Source of the DNA: Desulfomonile sp.
GTDB lineage: Bacteria > Desulfobacterota > Desulfomonilia > Desulfomonilales > Desulfomonilaceae
Length of the DNA stretch: 10,000 bases
NCBI GenBank assembly: GCA_020216785.1
Contig: JAIWNO010000055.1
Span: 1-10,000, forward strand
Direction of reading: 5' to 3'
Positions 1-7,610 of the stretch are shown here, piece by piece. Both the position numbers and the translations under genes were made by a program. The notes under the pieces are model-generated. The model made no database searches and was not told the DNA's origin. It saw only the letters and a program-made list of their open reading frames with translations. Positions within the stretch are counted from its first letter, which is position 1; each line of letters starts with the position of its first letter.

Positions 1-696
1 CCGAACGGGCCGTTTGATCCTATCGCGTTTACGTATCCGGATTTGGGATCGGAACTGGTCACCATATTCCGCAGCTACACGGGAAATGAGATCTCGCTGA
101 CCGAGGCCGTTCAGCGGATTTCCCGGCTCCTTCCTGCGCCGCTCACAGTTGAACAGATGGACAGGTATCTCGACGCCTCGTTTGCAACCTATACCGGCGT
201 GCCCGATCTTATTGAATGGTGCCTGAGCCGCAACATCCTGTTTATGCTTAACACGACGGGCACTCAGGCCTATTTTCAGCGAGTGCTCGCCCGCGGGTTG
301 TTGCCCCGGGTCCCGGTGGTGGCCGCAAACCCAATGATCCGGTTCCAGGGCTCGTACGACGATGAATGCTTTAGTCACGAAGTGCTGGAAATCACCGACA
401 AACCCAGGAACACCGAAGCGGTAATGCGGGCTCACGGAATCACCCCCGATAAAGTCATTGTGATAGGCGACAGTGGCGGCGACGGCGCGCATTTTGCGTG
501 GGGCGCCCGGTCAGGGGCGTTCCTTATCGGGAGCATGACCAAGGATTCGCTCAATAGTTACTGCCGCAGCGTTGGGGCACAGATCGACCGGCGATTCGGC
601 GTCACGTACGGTCCGGGGGAAAAGCGGGACAGCGCCCGGGAAATGTCGGTGAACTTCATGGACTTGGCCGCGGTGATCGAGGAGCGGCTCTGCTAG
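1..696 (+). CDS. HAD-family phosphatase, 3' part (5' end outside window)
   Basis: The reading frame is open from the first base of the window, so the true start and the nucleophile motif (DxDx[T/V]) lie upstream; the TTG at 43 is an internal Leu codon rather than a convincing start. The visible 231 residues carry the other HAD landmarks in order: motif II Thr in NTTGT (250-264), a Lys in TDKPRN (400-402) placed as motif III, and motif IV GDSGGD (466-483), whose acidic residues would bind magnesium. A helical cap region lies before motif II. HAD enzymes of this layout are usually cytoplasmic phosphatases; the overall pattern recalls phosphoserine phosphatase or MtnX-like enzymes, but the substrate cannot be read from the sequence. 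The gene ends at TAG 694-696, with no clear terminator after it. The family call is fairly sure, the exact function unknown. Confidence 0.8.
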   Translation, partial: PNGPFDPIAFTYPDLGSELVTIFRSYTGNEISLTEAVQRISRLLPAPLTVEQMDRYLDASFATYTGVPDLIEWCLSRNILFMLNTTGTQAYFQRVLARGLLPRVPVVAANPMIRFQGSYDDECFSHEVLEITDKPRNTEAVMRAHGITPDKVIVIGDSGGDGAHFAWGARSGAFLIGSMTKDSLNSYCRSVGAQIDRRFGVTYGPGEKRDSAREMSVNFMDLAAVIEERLC

Positions 697-780
697 ATGC
701 CGGCTCAAGGAATTGTGCCCCGATTCACGGGAAGGCGCGCACTTGGTGCGAAAGTCCCCAACCCCAGCGCCGTACTCAGG

Positions 781-850
781 GGGCCCCCGTTCGGTCAGAT
801 GATTTGTGTTATCATTGCGAGCGCATAAGCAGCAGGGGAAACGGGGGCCC
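781..850. repeat. 11-bp perfect inverted repeat with 48-base spacer
   Basis: The 11 bases at 781-791 (GGGCCCCCGTT) are the exact reverse complement of 840-850. They flank an AT-richer stretch holding a small dyad, ATGAT-7-ATCAT. The pair sits in the 217-base gene-free stretch between the HAD gene and the AAA ATPase remnant. It could be a regulatory or structural element, a scar of a past insertion, or chance in GC-rich DNA. No target-site duplication or transposase is visible, and nothing else in 697-913 is recognisable. Confidence 0.4.
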
Positions 851-913
851 GCCAAAGATTGCGGCTCATTAGCGAGGCATGTTCGAACGCTGCCGGGAGT
901 TGGAGAAGGCGCC

Positions 914-1182
914 ATGAGAGCTGAGCTGAAAAGCATACTCTTAAAGGGTACAAAACAATCCGAGCACTTGAAGGCTTTGAACCTCGGCGGATCAATATCT
1001 TTATCGGGTCCAATGGTGTAGGCAAGTCGAATTTTATTCGCGAAATCCCGGCTTATAACGGACTCAAGACGTCAGCGGGCCCTCTTATCGCTTCCGAAAT
1101 AGGGATTGTGAAACTCCAGTACGAGTGTCGGCATTTCAAGGATTGGTTGGACAGACTCAGCCGGTTGTCAGATCTGCCATAG
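914..1182 (+). pseudogene. Frameshifted, truncated AAA-type ATPase remnant
   Basis: An ATG at 914 follows a good ribosome binding site (GGAG at 902-905, 8 bases away). The first codons read MRAELKSILLKG, typical of the N-terminus of SMC/RecF-like AAA ATPases (AAA_21 type). The frame then shifts by -1 near 941-949; continuing in the new frame gives GYKTIRALEGFEPRRINIFI followed by a perfect Walker A, GSNGVGKSN (1006-1032). The frame closes at TAG 1180-1182 after about 89 residues, whereas such ATPases usually have 350-450. Walker B, the signature motif and sensors are absent. The last residues (FKDWLDRLSRLSDLP) loosely resemble the C-terminal end of the same family, which would fit a large internal deletion, but this match is weak. 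One missing A in the TTAAAGGG run would explain the shift. The original role is unknown; relatives often serve in phage defence or DNA repair. Confidence 0.7.
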
Positions 1183-1239
1183 CACCTTGTCGAAACTTCC
1201 GTGGCTCACACAATTGCCCAAGCGCGTGCGGCCTCCTAC

Positions 1240-3306
1240 TCACCGGTCCCGAATCATGGTGGCAACGGCGCGTTCCTTGTCGACGATCGTGACTTCCGGG
1301 CCGATCGCAAGGAACGGCCCGAGTTCCGGGGTCTGCTCCAGCAGCTTAAAATACTCGTCTCCGAAGAACTCTACCCTTGTTGTGGGCATGTCGCCGCGGT
1401 AGCGGGTATCGACCCAGCGCGTTTCCTCACGCCGGAAGACCTTCCCGTCCACGTGCCGGAATGCGTCGGACTGCACGTCCGCGGGGACGACGGATTTCTT
1501 GAGCGTCCATAGAAGGCTGCCCAAGTCCCTCGGCATACCTGCGCTATCACCTTGCCGACGAAACTTCTCCACACGGGGAGGGGTCCGAAAGCCGTATCGC
1601 TCGGTCAGCTCCTTCGCCTCGCGACGTACCGCCTCATCCGCGCCTTTGAGCCACTCGGTCTCGAGAAGTGTCGCCAGCCTCCTCATTGCCCACAGCTGCG
1701 GAATGTAGGAATGATGAGGATCGGACAACGGGAATTGGAAAAATCGTGCAACAGTCTGCGTTTTACCCTGCAATGCTCCCCGCAGCCGCACCCGTGCATT
1801 CACGTTACCCTTGGTGGCGTACCTGCCAAGCACGAGTACACTGTCGTCCCCGAAAAGGTCGGGGATAGGATCGGGGCTGACGTACTCCGGCTTGACAATG
1901 TCAAACCGCAGCGAAATGCCCGAGACCCGCGGGGGCGACACTCCGGCGAAAAAGCGATTCATAAACGATTCTACGTCGTGGTGTTGGGAAAACTGTGTCG
2001 AGCGGCCTTTTGTCGCGGTGGCTATTCGATCGAGGAGCGCCACGTCAGGATGCGCTCCGACAGCGAGGACAAAAAACCTCGCATCGACCCTGTTGTTGCG
2101 TCTAAGGTCTGTTACGATGCGGTCCGGGTCGGTAATACCCACAGTGCTTTGCCCGTCGCCCACAACAACAACGATGGAGGGCCGCTTGCGGGTTTGAAAC
2201 TGCTCAAGCGCCGTAATGATACCGTTGTACAGGTCGGTACCGCCGCAATCGCCGATTGCATTGAGGTGATTAACCGCGTCCAGTATGTTCTTTGATGTGG
2301 CCTGCACCAGACTGGGCGCCATTTTTTCAGCCCGTGTTCCGACGGTGACGATGTTGAAGCGATCGTCGGGCCCCAGTCGCTCAAGACAGAATTTGACCGC
2401 AGACCGCGCGACTCTGAGGTTTTCAGTTCCCATGCTGCCTGAGCAGTCCAAGAGGAATACCACGTCCTTGTCCGGGCCTGATGCGCCGCTAGGCGCCAGA
2501 GGCGGGGCGATGGCCGCAAGGAAAGCGCCCGGCTCGCCCGGCTCTCTGTGCGTCAGTACCCGCACGTCAAGATTATCTCCGGAAAAGAACGCAACCAGCA
2601 AAAAGTCTCTAAGAACGCGGGTGCCTTGGCTTCTCACCAGAATCTGACTGCGGTGTGGTGACTCGCGAAACATCGACAGGTGATGGGTCGGAGAAAAGAG
2701 GCTTCTGATGGGTCTGGCAGCCTTGAAGCGGACTCGAAGCTCCAGTTCGCCTACCGGACCGAGAGCGTATCTTTCGCCCGCGAGTGCTACGGCAAGCTCC
2801 AGCTCATCCCGAGATGAAGCCCAGCGCAACTCGTACTTGACCTTGAAGGAGCGCTGTTGCTTCACTCCCATATTCACCGGTCTCACCACCAACACATATT
2901 GGCCGGCCAGCCCGAGGAGCGACGGGTCGTGCATCCTGATTGTCAGTTCCTTCAAGAGTGGAAAGAAATCCTTGGGTGAAAAAACCCGCGATGGTGTAGT
3001 GATGCCGTCAATGTTCACGTCCGGTTCGGCCCGGGGAGGCTCCGGACCCAGCGGCATCAAAAACAGTCCTTGCACGGGATACTCATTGTTATTGAAAAAT
3101 GTTTGATTGAAACGGAACTCGGTGGCCCCTTCCGATACGGTGACGAGAGTTTTGGACAGCAATACCGTCGGCCGTGCCACCGCGAAGGTTTCGCCTTCCA
3201 CTTGCGGCGGAAATACGTGGAGTATCCCGCCCGCGCGGGCCGCCACAGACGCTGCGGCAGTTATCGCTGCGATGACCGCCACCAGGATCAACAGATGTTT
3301 GGCCAT
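1240..3306 (-). CDS. Exported VIT and von Willebrand factor A domain protein
   Basis: 688 residues starting at ATG 3304-3306. Residues 1-25 are a signal peptide (hydrophobic core, likely cleavage after Ala-Arg-Ala). A VIT domain, as in inter-alpha-trypsin inhibitor heavy chains, spans about 35-165. A VWA domain spans about 280-455 with a complete metal-ion-dependent adhesion site: DCSGS at 287-291, Thr357 in GGTD, and Asp384 in GDGQ. After it come the usual family segments: IPQLWAMRRLATLL near 535-548, a YGFRTPP turn near 571-577, and a C-terminal region with EYFKLLEQTPELGPFLAIG. These proteins bind ligands through Mg2+/Mn2+; the partner is unknown. There is no sortase motif, PEP-CTERM or C-terminal membrane segment, so it is probably periplasmic or secreted. 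It lies 33 bases after the RodZ-like gene, probably co-transcribed. No good Shine-Dalgarno is seen before the start, so coupling or weak translation is possible. Confidence 0.92.
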   Translation of the reverse strand: MAKHLLILVAVIAAITAAASVAARAGGILHVFPPQVEGETFAVARPTVLLSKTLVTVSEGATEFRFNQTFFNNNEYPVQGLFLMPLGPEPPRAEPDVNIDGITTPSRVFSPKDFFPLLKELTIRMHDPSLLGLAGQYVLVVRPVNMGVKQQRSFKVKYELRWASSRDELELAVALAGERYALGPVGELELRVRFKAARPIRSLFSPTHHLSMFRESPHRSQILVRSQGTRVLRDFLLVAFFSGDNLDVRVLTHREPGEPGAFLAAIAPPLAPSGASGPDKDVVFLLDCSGSMGTENLRVARSAVKFCLERLGPDDRFNIVTVGTRAEKMAPSLVQATSKNILDAVNHLNAIGDCGGTDLYNGIITALEQFQTRKRPSIVVVVGDGQSTVGITDPDRIVTDLRRNNRVDARFFVLAVGAHPDVALLDRIATATKGRSTQFSQHHDVESFMNRFFAGVSPPRVSGISLRFDIVKPEYVSPDPIPDLFGDDSVLVLGRYATKGNVNARVRLRGALQGKTQTVARFFQFPLSDPHHSYIPQLWAMRRLATLLETEWLKGADEAVRREAKELTERYGFRTPPRVEKFRRQGDSAGMPRDLGSLLWTLKKSVVPADVQSDAFRHVDGKVFRREETRWVDTRYRGDMPTTRVEFFGDEYFKLLEQTPELGPFLAIGPEVTIVDKERAVATMIRDR

Positions 3307-3339
3307 TTCGGGAATAGAAAAAAGAATCGGCCGTGTGCG

Positions 3340-4107
3340 TTACGGCAAGGAGATGGAAAGGCTTTGGTTGTCTTTGCCGAGTCGATCGAGTTCCCGGCCG
3401 TCGAACCGCAAACGAATGCCGCCTGCATTGCCCGTCTGTATCTGAAACCCTTCCTTGGCGGTGAAAATTTGGACATCATTGGGCTTCATGAGCAGCTCCT
3501 CCGCCGGCCCGTTATCAGGCTGCACACGTATCCACGCATTGGCCCTGGCCTTGATTTCCAGGATCTTGCGTCCTGCCTGGGTTCGCGGAGGCTCGGCGAA
3601 GGCCGTCCTGGCTGCCGGTTCTTCCCGGGCTGTGCCGCTTGCAACGGCGGCAGGTTCTGCCGGGGCCATCGTAGTAACGGTAGGGCGCGGCGCGCCGGCT
3701 TTATTATTCCACACAAACAGCCGGGTAACTCCCGTCAGGAGTAGAATCGCCAGCGCTACCACTCCCGCGGCAGTCAAGACCGTGGTAAAGATCGTGCTCC
3801 CAATGAACGACCGAACAGGCGGGTACTGTTGAAAGACAGGGTGCTCTTCCACTTCGTAGTCAGGGACTTCACCGTCCTTGATGAAATCGTCGAAGCGGCG
3901 GACCACTTCGTCGGGCTCAATTCCAAGTTCTTTTACGTAGGACCGGACGAAGCCCTTGACGAAAACCCTCGGGGGAAGGAGGTCGAAGCGGTCCTGTTCA
4001 AGAAAATCCAGGTTGGAATAGGCGATCTTCGTCCTCTGAGCGATCTCGTCGAGCGAAATCCCACTTTCCTCCCGAAGGCTCTTGAGATATGCTCCAAATG
4101 ATTCCAT
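3340..4107 (-). CDS. rodZ: RodZ-like membrane protein (HTH_25, one TM segment, DUF4115)
   Basis: 255 residues from the ATG at 4105-4107. Residues 4-67 form a Xre-like helix-turn-helix (HTH_25), beginning FGAYLKSLREESGISLDEIA, with the family's typical FVKGFVRSYVKELGI. One membrane segment lies at about 101-131, a Pro/Ala-rich linker at about 135-180, and a DUF4115-type beta domain at about 183-253 (AWIRVQ, then IRLRFDGREL). This is the layout of RodZ, which links cytoplasmic MreB to the cell-wall elongation machinery, with the HTH in the cytoplasm and the C-terminal domain in the periplasm. Many bacteria outside the gammaproteobacteria have such proteins without proof of a shape role. The frame is open 27 codons further upstream to 4188, but homology starts at residue 2 of the form given here, so the longer start is unlikely. 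No strong ribosome binding site is seen. Divergent from comEC; likely in an operon with the VIT/VWA gene downstream. Confidence 0.88.
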   Translation of the reverse strand: MESFGAYLKSLREESGISLDEIAQRTKIAYSNLDFLEQDRFDLLPPRVFVKGFVRSYVKELGIEPDEVVRRFDDFIKDGEVPDYEVEEHPVFQQYPPVRSFIGSTIFTTVLTAAGVVALAILLLTGVTRLFVWNNKAGAPRPTVTTMAPAEPAAVASGTAREEPAARTAFAEPPRTQAGRKILEIKARANAWIRVQPDNGPAEELLMKPNDVQIFTAKEGFQIQTGNAGGIRLRFDGRELDRLGKDNQSLSISLP

Positions 4108-4262
4108 CAGATAACCACAGTTTCCACCAATAATCGTGCCGGCCATACGGTTGCCGCTGAGCGGCCGCGTCAGGCACCGGCCGAACATCTCCGGCTGTTG
4201 CGACGGACGGCCGGGGATTGCATTGCCCCAATACGATCGGCGGGCAGGCCTGCACCCGGAAG

Positions 4263-4334
4263 ATGACTGAATCGATTACCACTCCGGCCCACGATGTTCA
4301 AGAGTTAATTGCCGTAAGGCGGGTCTGCCCATGA
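4263..4334 (+). CDS. Possible 23-codon upstream ORF overlapping the comEC start (ATGA)
   Basis: An ATG at 4263 opens a short frame (MTESITTPAHDV, ending RRVCP) whose TGA stop (4332-4334) overlaps the comEC ATG at 4331 as ATGA, an arrangement used for translational coupling. A GGAAG stretch lies just before the ATG, but too close to be a good ribosome binding site. The peptide has no known motif. Because the stretch 4108-4330 has no other obvious comEC leader signal, a coupling role is possible; chance is at least as likely. Confidence 0.15.
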   Translation: MTESITTPAHDVQELIAVRRVCP

Positions 4335-6841
4335 CACGCGGCATTCTCAGCGCTCTTGACCGGTATCCCTCCGCGGCAGCCCTCCTGCTTCTCGTCGCCG
4401 GCATAATATTAGCACGCCTGGCCCACCCGAGCAGTGAAACGCTGCTGCTGTCTGCTCTGACAATTGCTCTGGCGGTATTGTTCGCTGCCGTCCGATACGG
4501 TGACGCGAAGTTCTTGTGGGTGGCTGTATCGCTGCTGTTTCTTGCTGCGGGTTTTCATCGGACGGGGACCGAGCTTGCGATAGGGGAAGATTTCACTCCG
4601 CCTTCGGATAAACAGATCATTCATGCCACCCTGGTTGAGACATGGTCATCAAACCCAGGCCTGCGGGTGTTGCTCGTGGAATCGGCAGTGGATGCGCAGC
4701 GCGGGGCACCGTTGCCGGGACGAGGACGGCTCCTGGTACGGGACAATCCCATACGCCTCGTCGCGGGGGATCGGATTTCCTTCCGGACGCACGTTAGACG
4801 ACCGGAAAACCGCGGCAATCCCGGCGAATACGATTGGGAACTCTATTGCAGGACGAACGGGGTCCTTTGGACGGCATCCGTACGGGGCGCGGACTCTCTC
4901 CTCGTCATGCAAAGGGCGCCGCTATGGAGTCCCTCGGCCCTTGTCTCCAGAATGAGAGACCGGGTCACGCGCTTCATCGAAGAGCATTCTACAGGTGATG
5001 TCCGAGCAGTGCTCAAGGGTTTGGTGGTAGGCGACCGGGGAGAAGTCGGTCCGGCGCTCAATCGGGCTTACACCGATTCGGGACTCGTACACGTGCTCTC
5101 AGCTTCGGGCTTGCACGTAGCATTTGCAGCAGCGCTCGCTGTACCTTTAGTGGCGGTTGCGGTGCGGGTCCGGCCTGCGCTCCTGCTCAGAGTACCGTAC
5201 ACAAAGCTCGCTGCTGCTGGTTCGTTGCTGCCGATGCTGGTGTACTGTTTCCTCGCCGGCGCTCGTACGCCCATCGTAAGGTCCACCATCATGGGCATTG
5301 TGGCGGCTGTCGCTATTTTGCTCGATCGGAAGTGGTATTCGATCAATTCGCTTGCGCTTGCCGGAGTGCTCATTCTTCTGGTGTATCCACTCTCGCTGTT
5401 CGCGCTCGATTTTCAGCTCTCATTTGTCGCGGTATTGGGTATTCTTCTCATTGTGCCGCAGGCCATGACTCGCTTAAACCGCCGCGAACCGCAGACCGAA
5501 GCGGCGGCCGTGGCGGATCGCAATTCCGGTCACCGCGATGCTCTTGCCCGAGTTATGCGGTCAGCCGGGATGGCACTTTTTGCCACAGGAATGACTACTC
5601 CGGCAGCAACGCTTGCGGTGTCGCCGATCCTGATCGAGGTTTTCCGGGTCATTCCTGTGTATGGAATCGCGGCCAACATTACTGTGCTTCCGCTGCTCAC
5701 ACCCGCGTTGCCGCTCGCGCTTGCGGGATCGCTCGTGGGATTGATGTTTCCGCGAATCGGCGCTGTGTTGCTCGCTCCCGCGGAAATCCTCATCCACTGG
5801 ACAAATTACATCGCGGAGTTCTTTGCCGGCCTGCCGTTCAGCGTCGTGCACCTGCCCGAAGCGGGGTTGCCGGGATCAATGGGCGCTGCCTGTCTGTTCG
5901 CGGCCGTAATCGTGGCGAGCCGCCTGAAGAGGGCGCGTGGTGCCGTCGCGGCCGTCACCATGGGCTGCATTGCCGCGGCTGCGCTCATGGGTGTTTCGGC
6001 AGTATGGTCCGACAAGAAAACGCTCTCGATAGTCTTTTTCAACGTGGGCAAGGCCGACGCGGCATACGTGAAGCCGCCCGGGTCTGCCGGCGTGCTCATC
6101 GACGGAGGTATGCGTACGGACTCCTTCGACGCGGGAGAGAGCATACTCGTGCCGTTCTTTCGCCGCAGCGGGGTCCAGCGGCTCGACGGGATGGTGATCA
6201 GCCATCCGGACATGGACCACATGGGCGGATTGCTGACCATAGCCCGATCTGTTCCTCCCGAGCGAGTGTGGCTCAACATGATCGACTACTCGCCCCGCTT
6301 TCTCAACAAAGTGCTGGAAACAGCGGTTGTTTCGGGTGCGCGAATATCGGCCGCAGATCGAACGAGCGGAGCAGTTCAGCTCGGCCCCGCTGCAATGACT
6401 TTTCTGAACAAACCCGGAGGAAGAATCCGTAGAGATCACTCAGCCTCGGATGTGAACAACGCGTCTGCCGTGTGCAGATTCGACTACGGCGAAGTTTCGT
6501 TCCTCTTCACGGGGGACCTCGCTGAAGAAGGCGAGAATGAGCTCCTCTCGGCAGGAGTGCCGCTGCGTGCTTCGGTGCTCAAGGTAGGGCACCACGGGTG
6601 CAAGCGCTCCACCACGCGACGGTTTCTGGACGCCGTGCGTCCGGAGATAGCCGTGATTTCATGCGATGTTTCTCCGCGCGGGACTTGTCCCGACGCAACG
6701 GTGATCGCTGACCTCGAATCTGTGGGCGCACGCATCTATTGGACCGGCCGAGACGGCGCGGTGACCGTGGAGACGGACGGAAAACAGCTCACAGTGAAAA
6801 CGGGAAAGAAGAGCATGATCTCCAAGACAGGGGCTCGATAG
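4331..6841 (+). CDS. comEC: ComEC/Rec2 family DNA internalization channel
   Basis: 836 residues, within the usual family length. ComEC is the inner-membrane channel that carries single-stranded DNA into the cytoplasm during natural transformation; its C-terminal metallo-beta-lactamase domain is thought to act on the other strand. Several hydrophobic segments precede and follow an N-terminal soluble DUF4131 region (about 90-200). The Competence domain runs from about 230 to 500, with its signature GLVVGDRGEV at 230 and SASGLHVAF at 257-265. The lactamase-like domain begins near residue 565: FFNVGKADAAYV, SHPDMDH at 624-630, FTGD with Asp729, and VGHHG at 752-756, so the metal ligands are all present. 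ATG 4331 has only a weak purine stretch (AAGG at 4315) upstream; an in-frame stop lies about 20 codons upstream with no better start between. The gene appears intact. Other uptake genes are not in the window. Confidence 0.95.
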   Translation: MTRGILSALDRYPSAAALLLLVAGIILARLAHPSSETLLLSALTIALAVLFAAVRYGDAKFLWVAVSLLFLAAGFHRTGTELAIGEDFTPPSDKQIIHATLVETWSSNPGLRVLLVESAVDAQRGAPLPGRGRLLVRDNPIRLVAGDRISFRTHVRRPENRGNPGEYDWELYCRTNGVLWTASVRGADSLLVMQRAPLWSPSALVSRMRDRVTRFIEEHSTGDVRAVLKGLVVGDRGEVGPALNRAYTDSGLVHVLSASGLHVAFAAALAVPLVAVAVRVRPALLLRVPYTKLAAAGSLLPMLVYCFLAGARTPIVRSTIMGIVAAVAILLDRKWYSINSLALAGVLILLVYPLSLFALDFQLSFVAVLGILLIVPQAMTRLNRREPQTEAAAVADRNSGHRDALARVMRSAGMALFATGMTTPAATLAVSPILIEVFRVIPVYGIAANITVLPLLTPALPLALAGSLVGLMFPRIGAVLLAPAEILIHWTNYIAEFFAGLPFSVVHLPEAGLPGSMGAACLFAAVIVASRLKRARGAVAAVTMGCIAAAALMGVSAVWSDKKTLSIVFFNVGKADAAYVKPPGSAGVLIDGGMRTDSFDAGESILVPFFRRSGVQRLDGMVISHPDMDHMGGLLTIARSVPPERVWLNMIDYSPRFLNKVLETAVVSGARISAADRTSGAVQLGPAAMTFLNKPGGRIRRDHSASDVNNASAVCRFDYGEVSFLFTGDLAEEGENELLSAGVPLRASVLKVGHHGCKRSTTRRFLDAVRPEIAVISCDVSPRGTCPDATVIADLESVGARIYWTGRDGAVTVETDGKQLTVKTGKKSMISKTGAR

Positions 6842-6926
6842 GGACGCCGATTTGGAGAGAGAATAACTAACTGCATCATTTCACTACTATAGTAATGCAA
6901 GTTGTCTGGAAACTCTTGGATGATTA

Positions 6927-6978
6927 GTGGGGCCGGCATTCTGCCTGTCCGAACGTGCAGGCAGAATGCCGGTCCCAC
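6927..6978. repeat. REP-like palindrome, copy A
   Basis: A 21-base-pair stem (6927-6947 with 6958-6978) closes a 10-base loop. Every position pairs, with a single G-T wobble (6932/6973). The arm contains GGCATTCTGCCTG. It is followed by CCAAAG rather than a T tract, so it is not a standard intrinsic terminator, although it may slow transcription or protect the comEC mRNA end. The same ends recur at 8577-8654, showing a dispersed family; such palindromes are commonly linked to RAYT (Y1 transposase) genes elsewhere in the genome. The rest of 6842-7041 contains only a 10-base palindrome at 6885-6894. Confidence 0.8.
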
Positions 6979-7041
6979 CAAAGCAAATCCTGCTTCGTTG
7001 AGATCTTCGGGCCTGTTGCAGCATCGTATCCTGAACATTGC

Positions 7042-7069
7042 TTGACCTGGTTTGCACATCCGCTAAAAT
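7042..7069 (+). promoter_or_regulatory. Sigma-70-type promoter of the tRNA-Leu gene
   Basis: TTGACC (7042-7047) and TAAAAT (7064-7069) are separated by 16 bases, close to the sigma-70 consensus. A start near 7076 would leave about 20 bases of leader before the tRNA at 7098. The position and quality fit a tRNA promoter; the small exported protein gene downstream may share it by read-through. Confidence 0.6.
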
Positions 7070-7097
7070 AGCCGACAGGCGACCACGCCGCCTTCCC

Positions 7098-7183
7098 GCG
7101 AGAGTGGCGGAATTTGGTAGACGCACCGGACTTAGGATCCGGCGGGGCAACCCATGGGGGTTCGATTCCCCCCTCTCGCACCA
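7098..7183 (+). tRNA. tRNA-Leu, anticodon UAG
   Basis: 86 bases with a complete cloverleaf of the class II type. The acceptor stem pairs 7098-7104 (GCGAGAG) with 7173-7179, followed by discriminator A and an encoded CCA (7181-7183). The D arm contains TGGCGGAATTTGGTAGACGC, typical of tRNA-Leu. The anticodon stem CCGGA/TCCGG encloses the loop CTTAGGA, giving anticodon TAG, which reads CUA and by wobble other CUN codons. A long variable arm follows, as expected for leucine. The T arm is GGGGG-TTCGATT-CCCCC (7156-7172). No attachment-site duplicate or integrated element follows it in this window. Confidence 0.97.
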
Positions 7184-7219
7184 CGTGACACGTGTAACAC
7201 GCACGGGGAGCGAACCATC

Positions 7220-7519
7220 ATGAGCATTCGCCTCGTCTTCTTCTTGTTGACGGCTCTCGTTCTCGTTGGAGTTCCATCACTGTCTCCCGCTCAATATTAC
7301 GATTTTCCTCCTGCGCCGGGATATGGTCGCCAGACAGGCCCACCTTGGCCGACCGTGCCTCCCGGTTGGTATCTGCCTTACCTTCAGCGTTCGAGGGAAA
7401 ACTATCCTCGCGTCATTCGCCAATGGCAGCTACAAAGAAGTTGGCTGGATCTTGAGTACCTTCAGCGCAACCCGCTTAATCCCGAAAGCTTTCTGGACTA
7501 TATGATACGGACATTCTAA
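7220..7519 (+). CDS. Small exported Pro/Tyr/Trp-rich protein, unknown function
   Basis: 99 residues from ATG 7220, which has a good ribosome binding site (GGGGAG at 7205-7210, 9 bases away). The upstream in-frame ATG at 7154 lies inside the tRNA and is not plausible. Residues 1-24 form a clear signal peptide (MSIRLVFFLLTALVLVGV, then SLSPA), with likely cleavage before QYYDF. The mature 75 residues contain about 12 Pro, 8 Tyr and 4 Trp, no Cys and no further membrane segment. The first half is Pro/Gly-rich (GPPWPTVPPGWYLPY) and the second more helical (LQRSWLDLEYLQRN). I do not recognise a family. It is probably periplasmic or secreted. It lies 36 bases after the tRNA and 104 bases before the hydratase-like gene, which is also exported; a shared transcript is possible but not shown. 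Confidence 0.75.
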   Translation: MSIRLVFFLLTALVLVGVPSLSPAQYYDFPPAPGYGRQTGPPWPTVPPGWYLPYLQRSRENYPRVIRQWQLQRSWLDLEYLQRNPLNPESFLDYMIRTF

Positions 7520-7610
7520 GATTGGACAACTGCAAGGCCAGGGGAAGGCAACGGACGCTCAGAGGTGTCTTTGCCCGCGGTGTGTGAGTGAACGAATCCC
7601 ACTGCACTGT

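Noticed and set aside
914..1182. Programmed -1 frameshift producing the AAA ATPase
   Set aside because: CTTAAAG at 940-946 is not a canonical slippery heptamer, no stimulating structure is obvious, and even the shifted frame stops soon after Walker A, so no working ATPase would result.
1552..2295. Plus-strand 247-residue open frame antisense to the VIT/VWA gene
   Set aside because: The minus strand carries a complete, motif-rich VWA protein here; the plus-strand product has no domain and no ribosome binding site.
3070..3744. Plus-strand 224-residue open frame spanning the VIT/VWA and RodZ-like genes
   Set aside because: It crosses two well-supported minus-strand genes and their junction, and its product resembles nothing known.
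4108..4188. Longer N-terminus for the RodZ-like protein, with starts at 4146 or 4188
   Set aside because: The extra residues show no family similarity and neither start has a properly spaced ribosome binding site; the family's N-terminus begins at the ATG at 4107.
5332..6432. Long 366-residue open frame on the plus strand inside comEC
   Set aside because: It lies in another frame of a clear ComEC coding region, is rich in Arg, Gly, Cys and Ala as GC-rich shadow frames are, and has no recognisable domain.
6885..6894. Ten-base palindrome TACTATAGTA after comEC
   Set aside because: It is short and AT-rich with no partner site or promoter elements around it; such a palindrome is expected by chance.
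7182..7194. Two CACGTG hexamers one base apart at the tRNA 3' end
   Set aside because: The first overlaps the encoded CCA of the tRNA, and no bacterial regulator known to me explains the pair, so I treat it as coincidence.
6887..7204. Minus-strand frames over the repeat and tRNA (105 and 86 residues)
   Set aside because: They translate the palindromic repeat and the complement of the tRNA, a well-known kind of spurious gene call.
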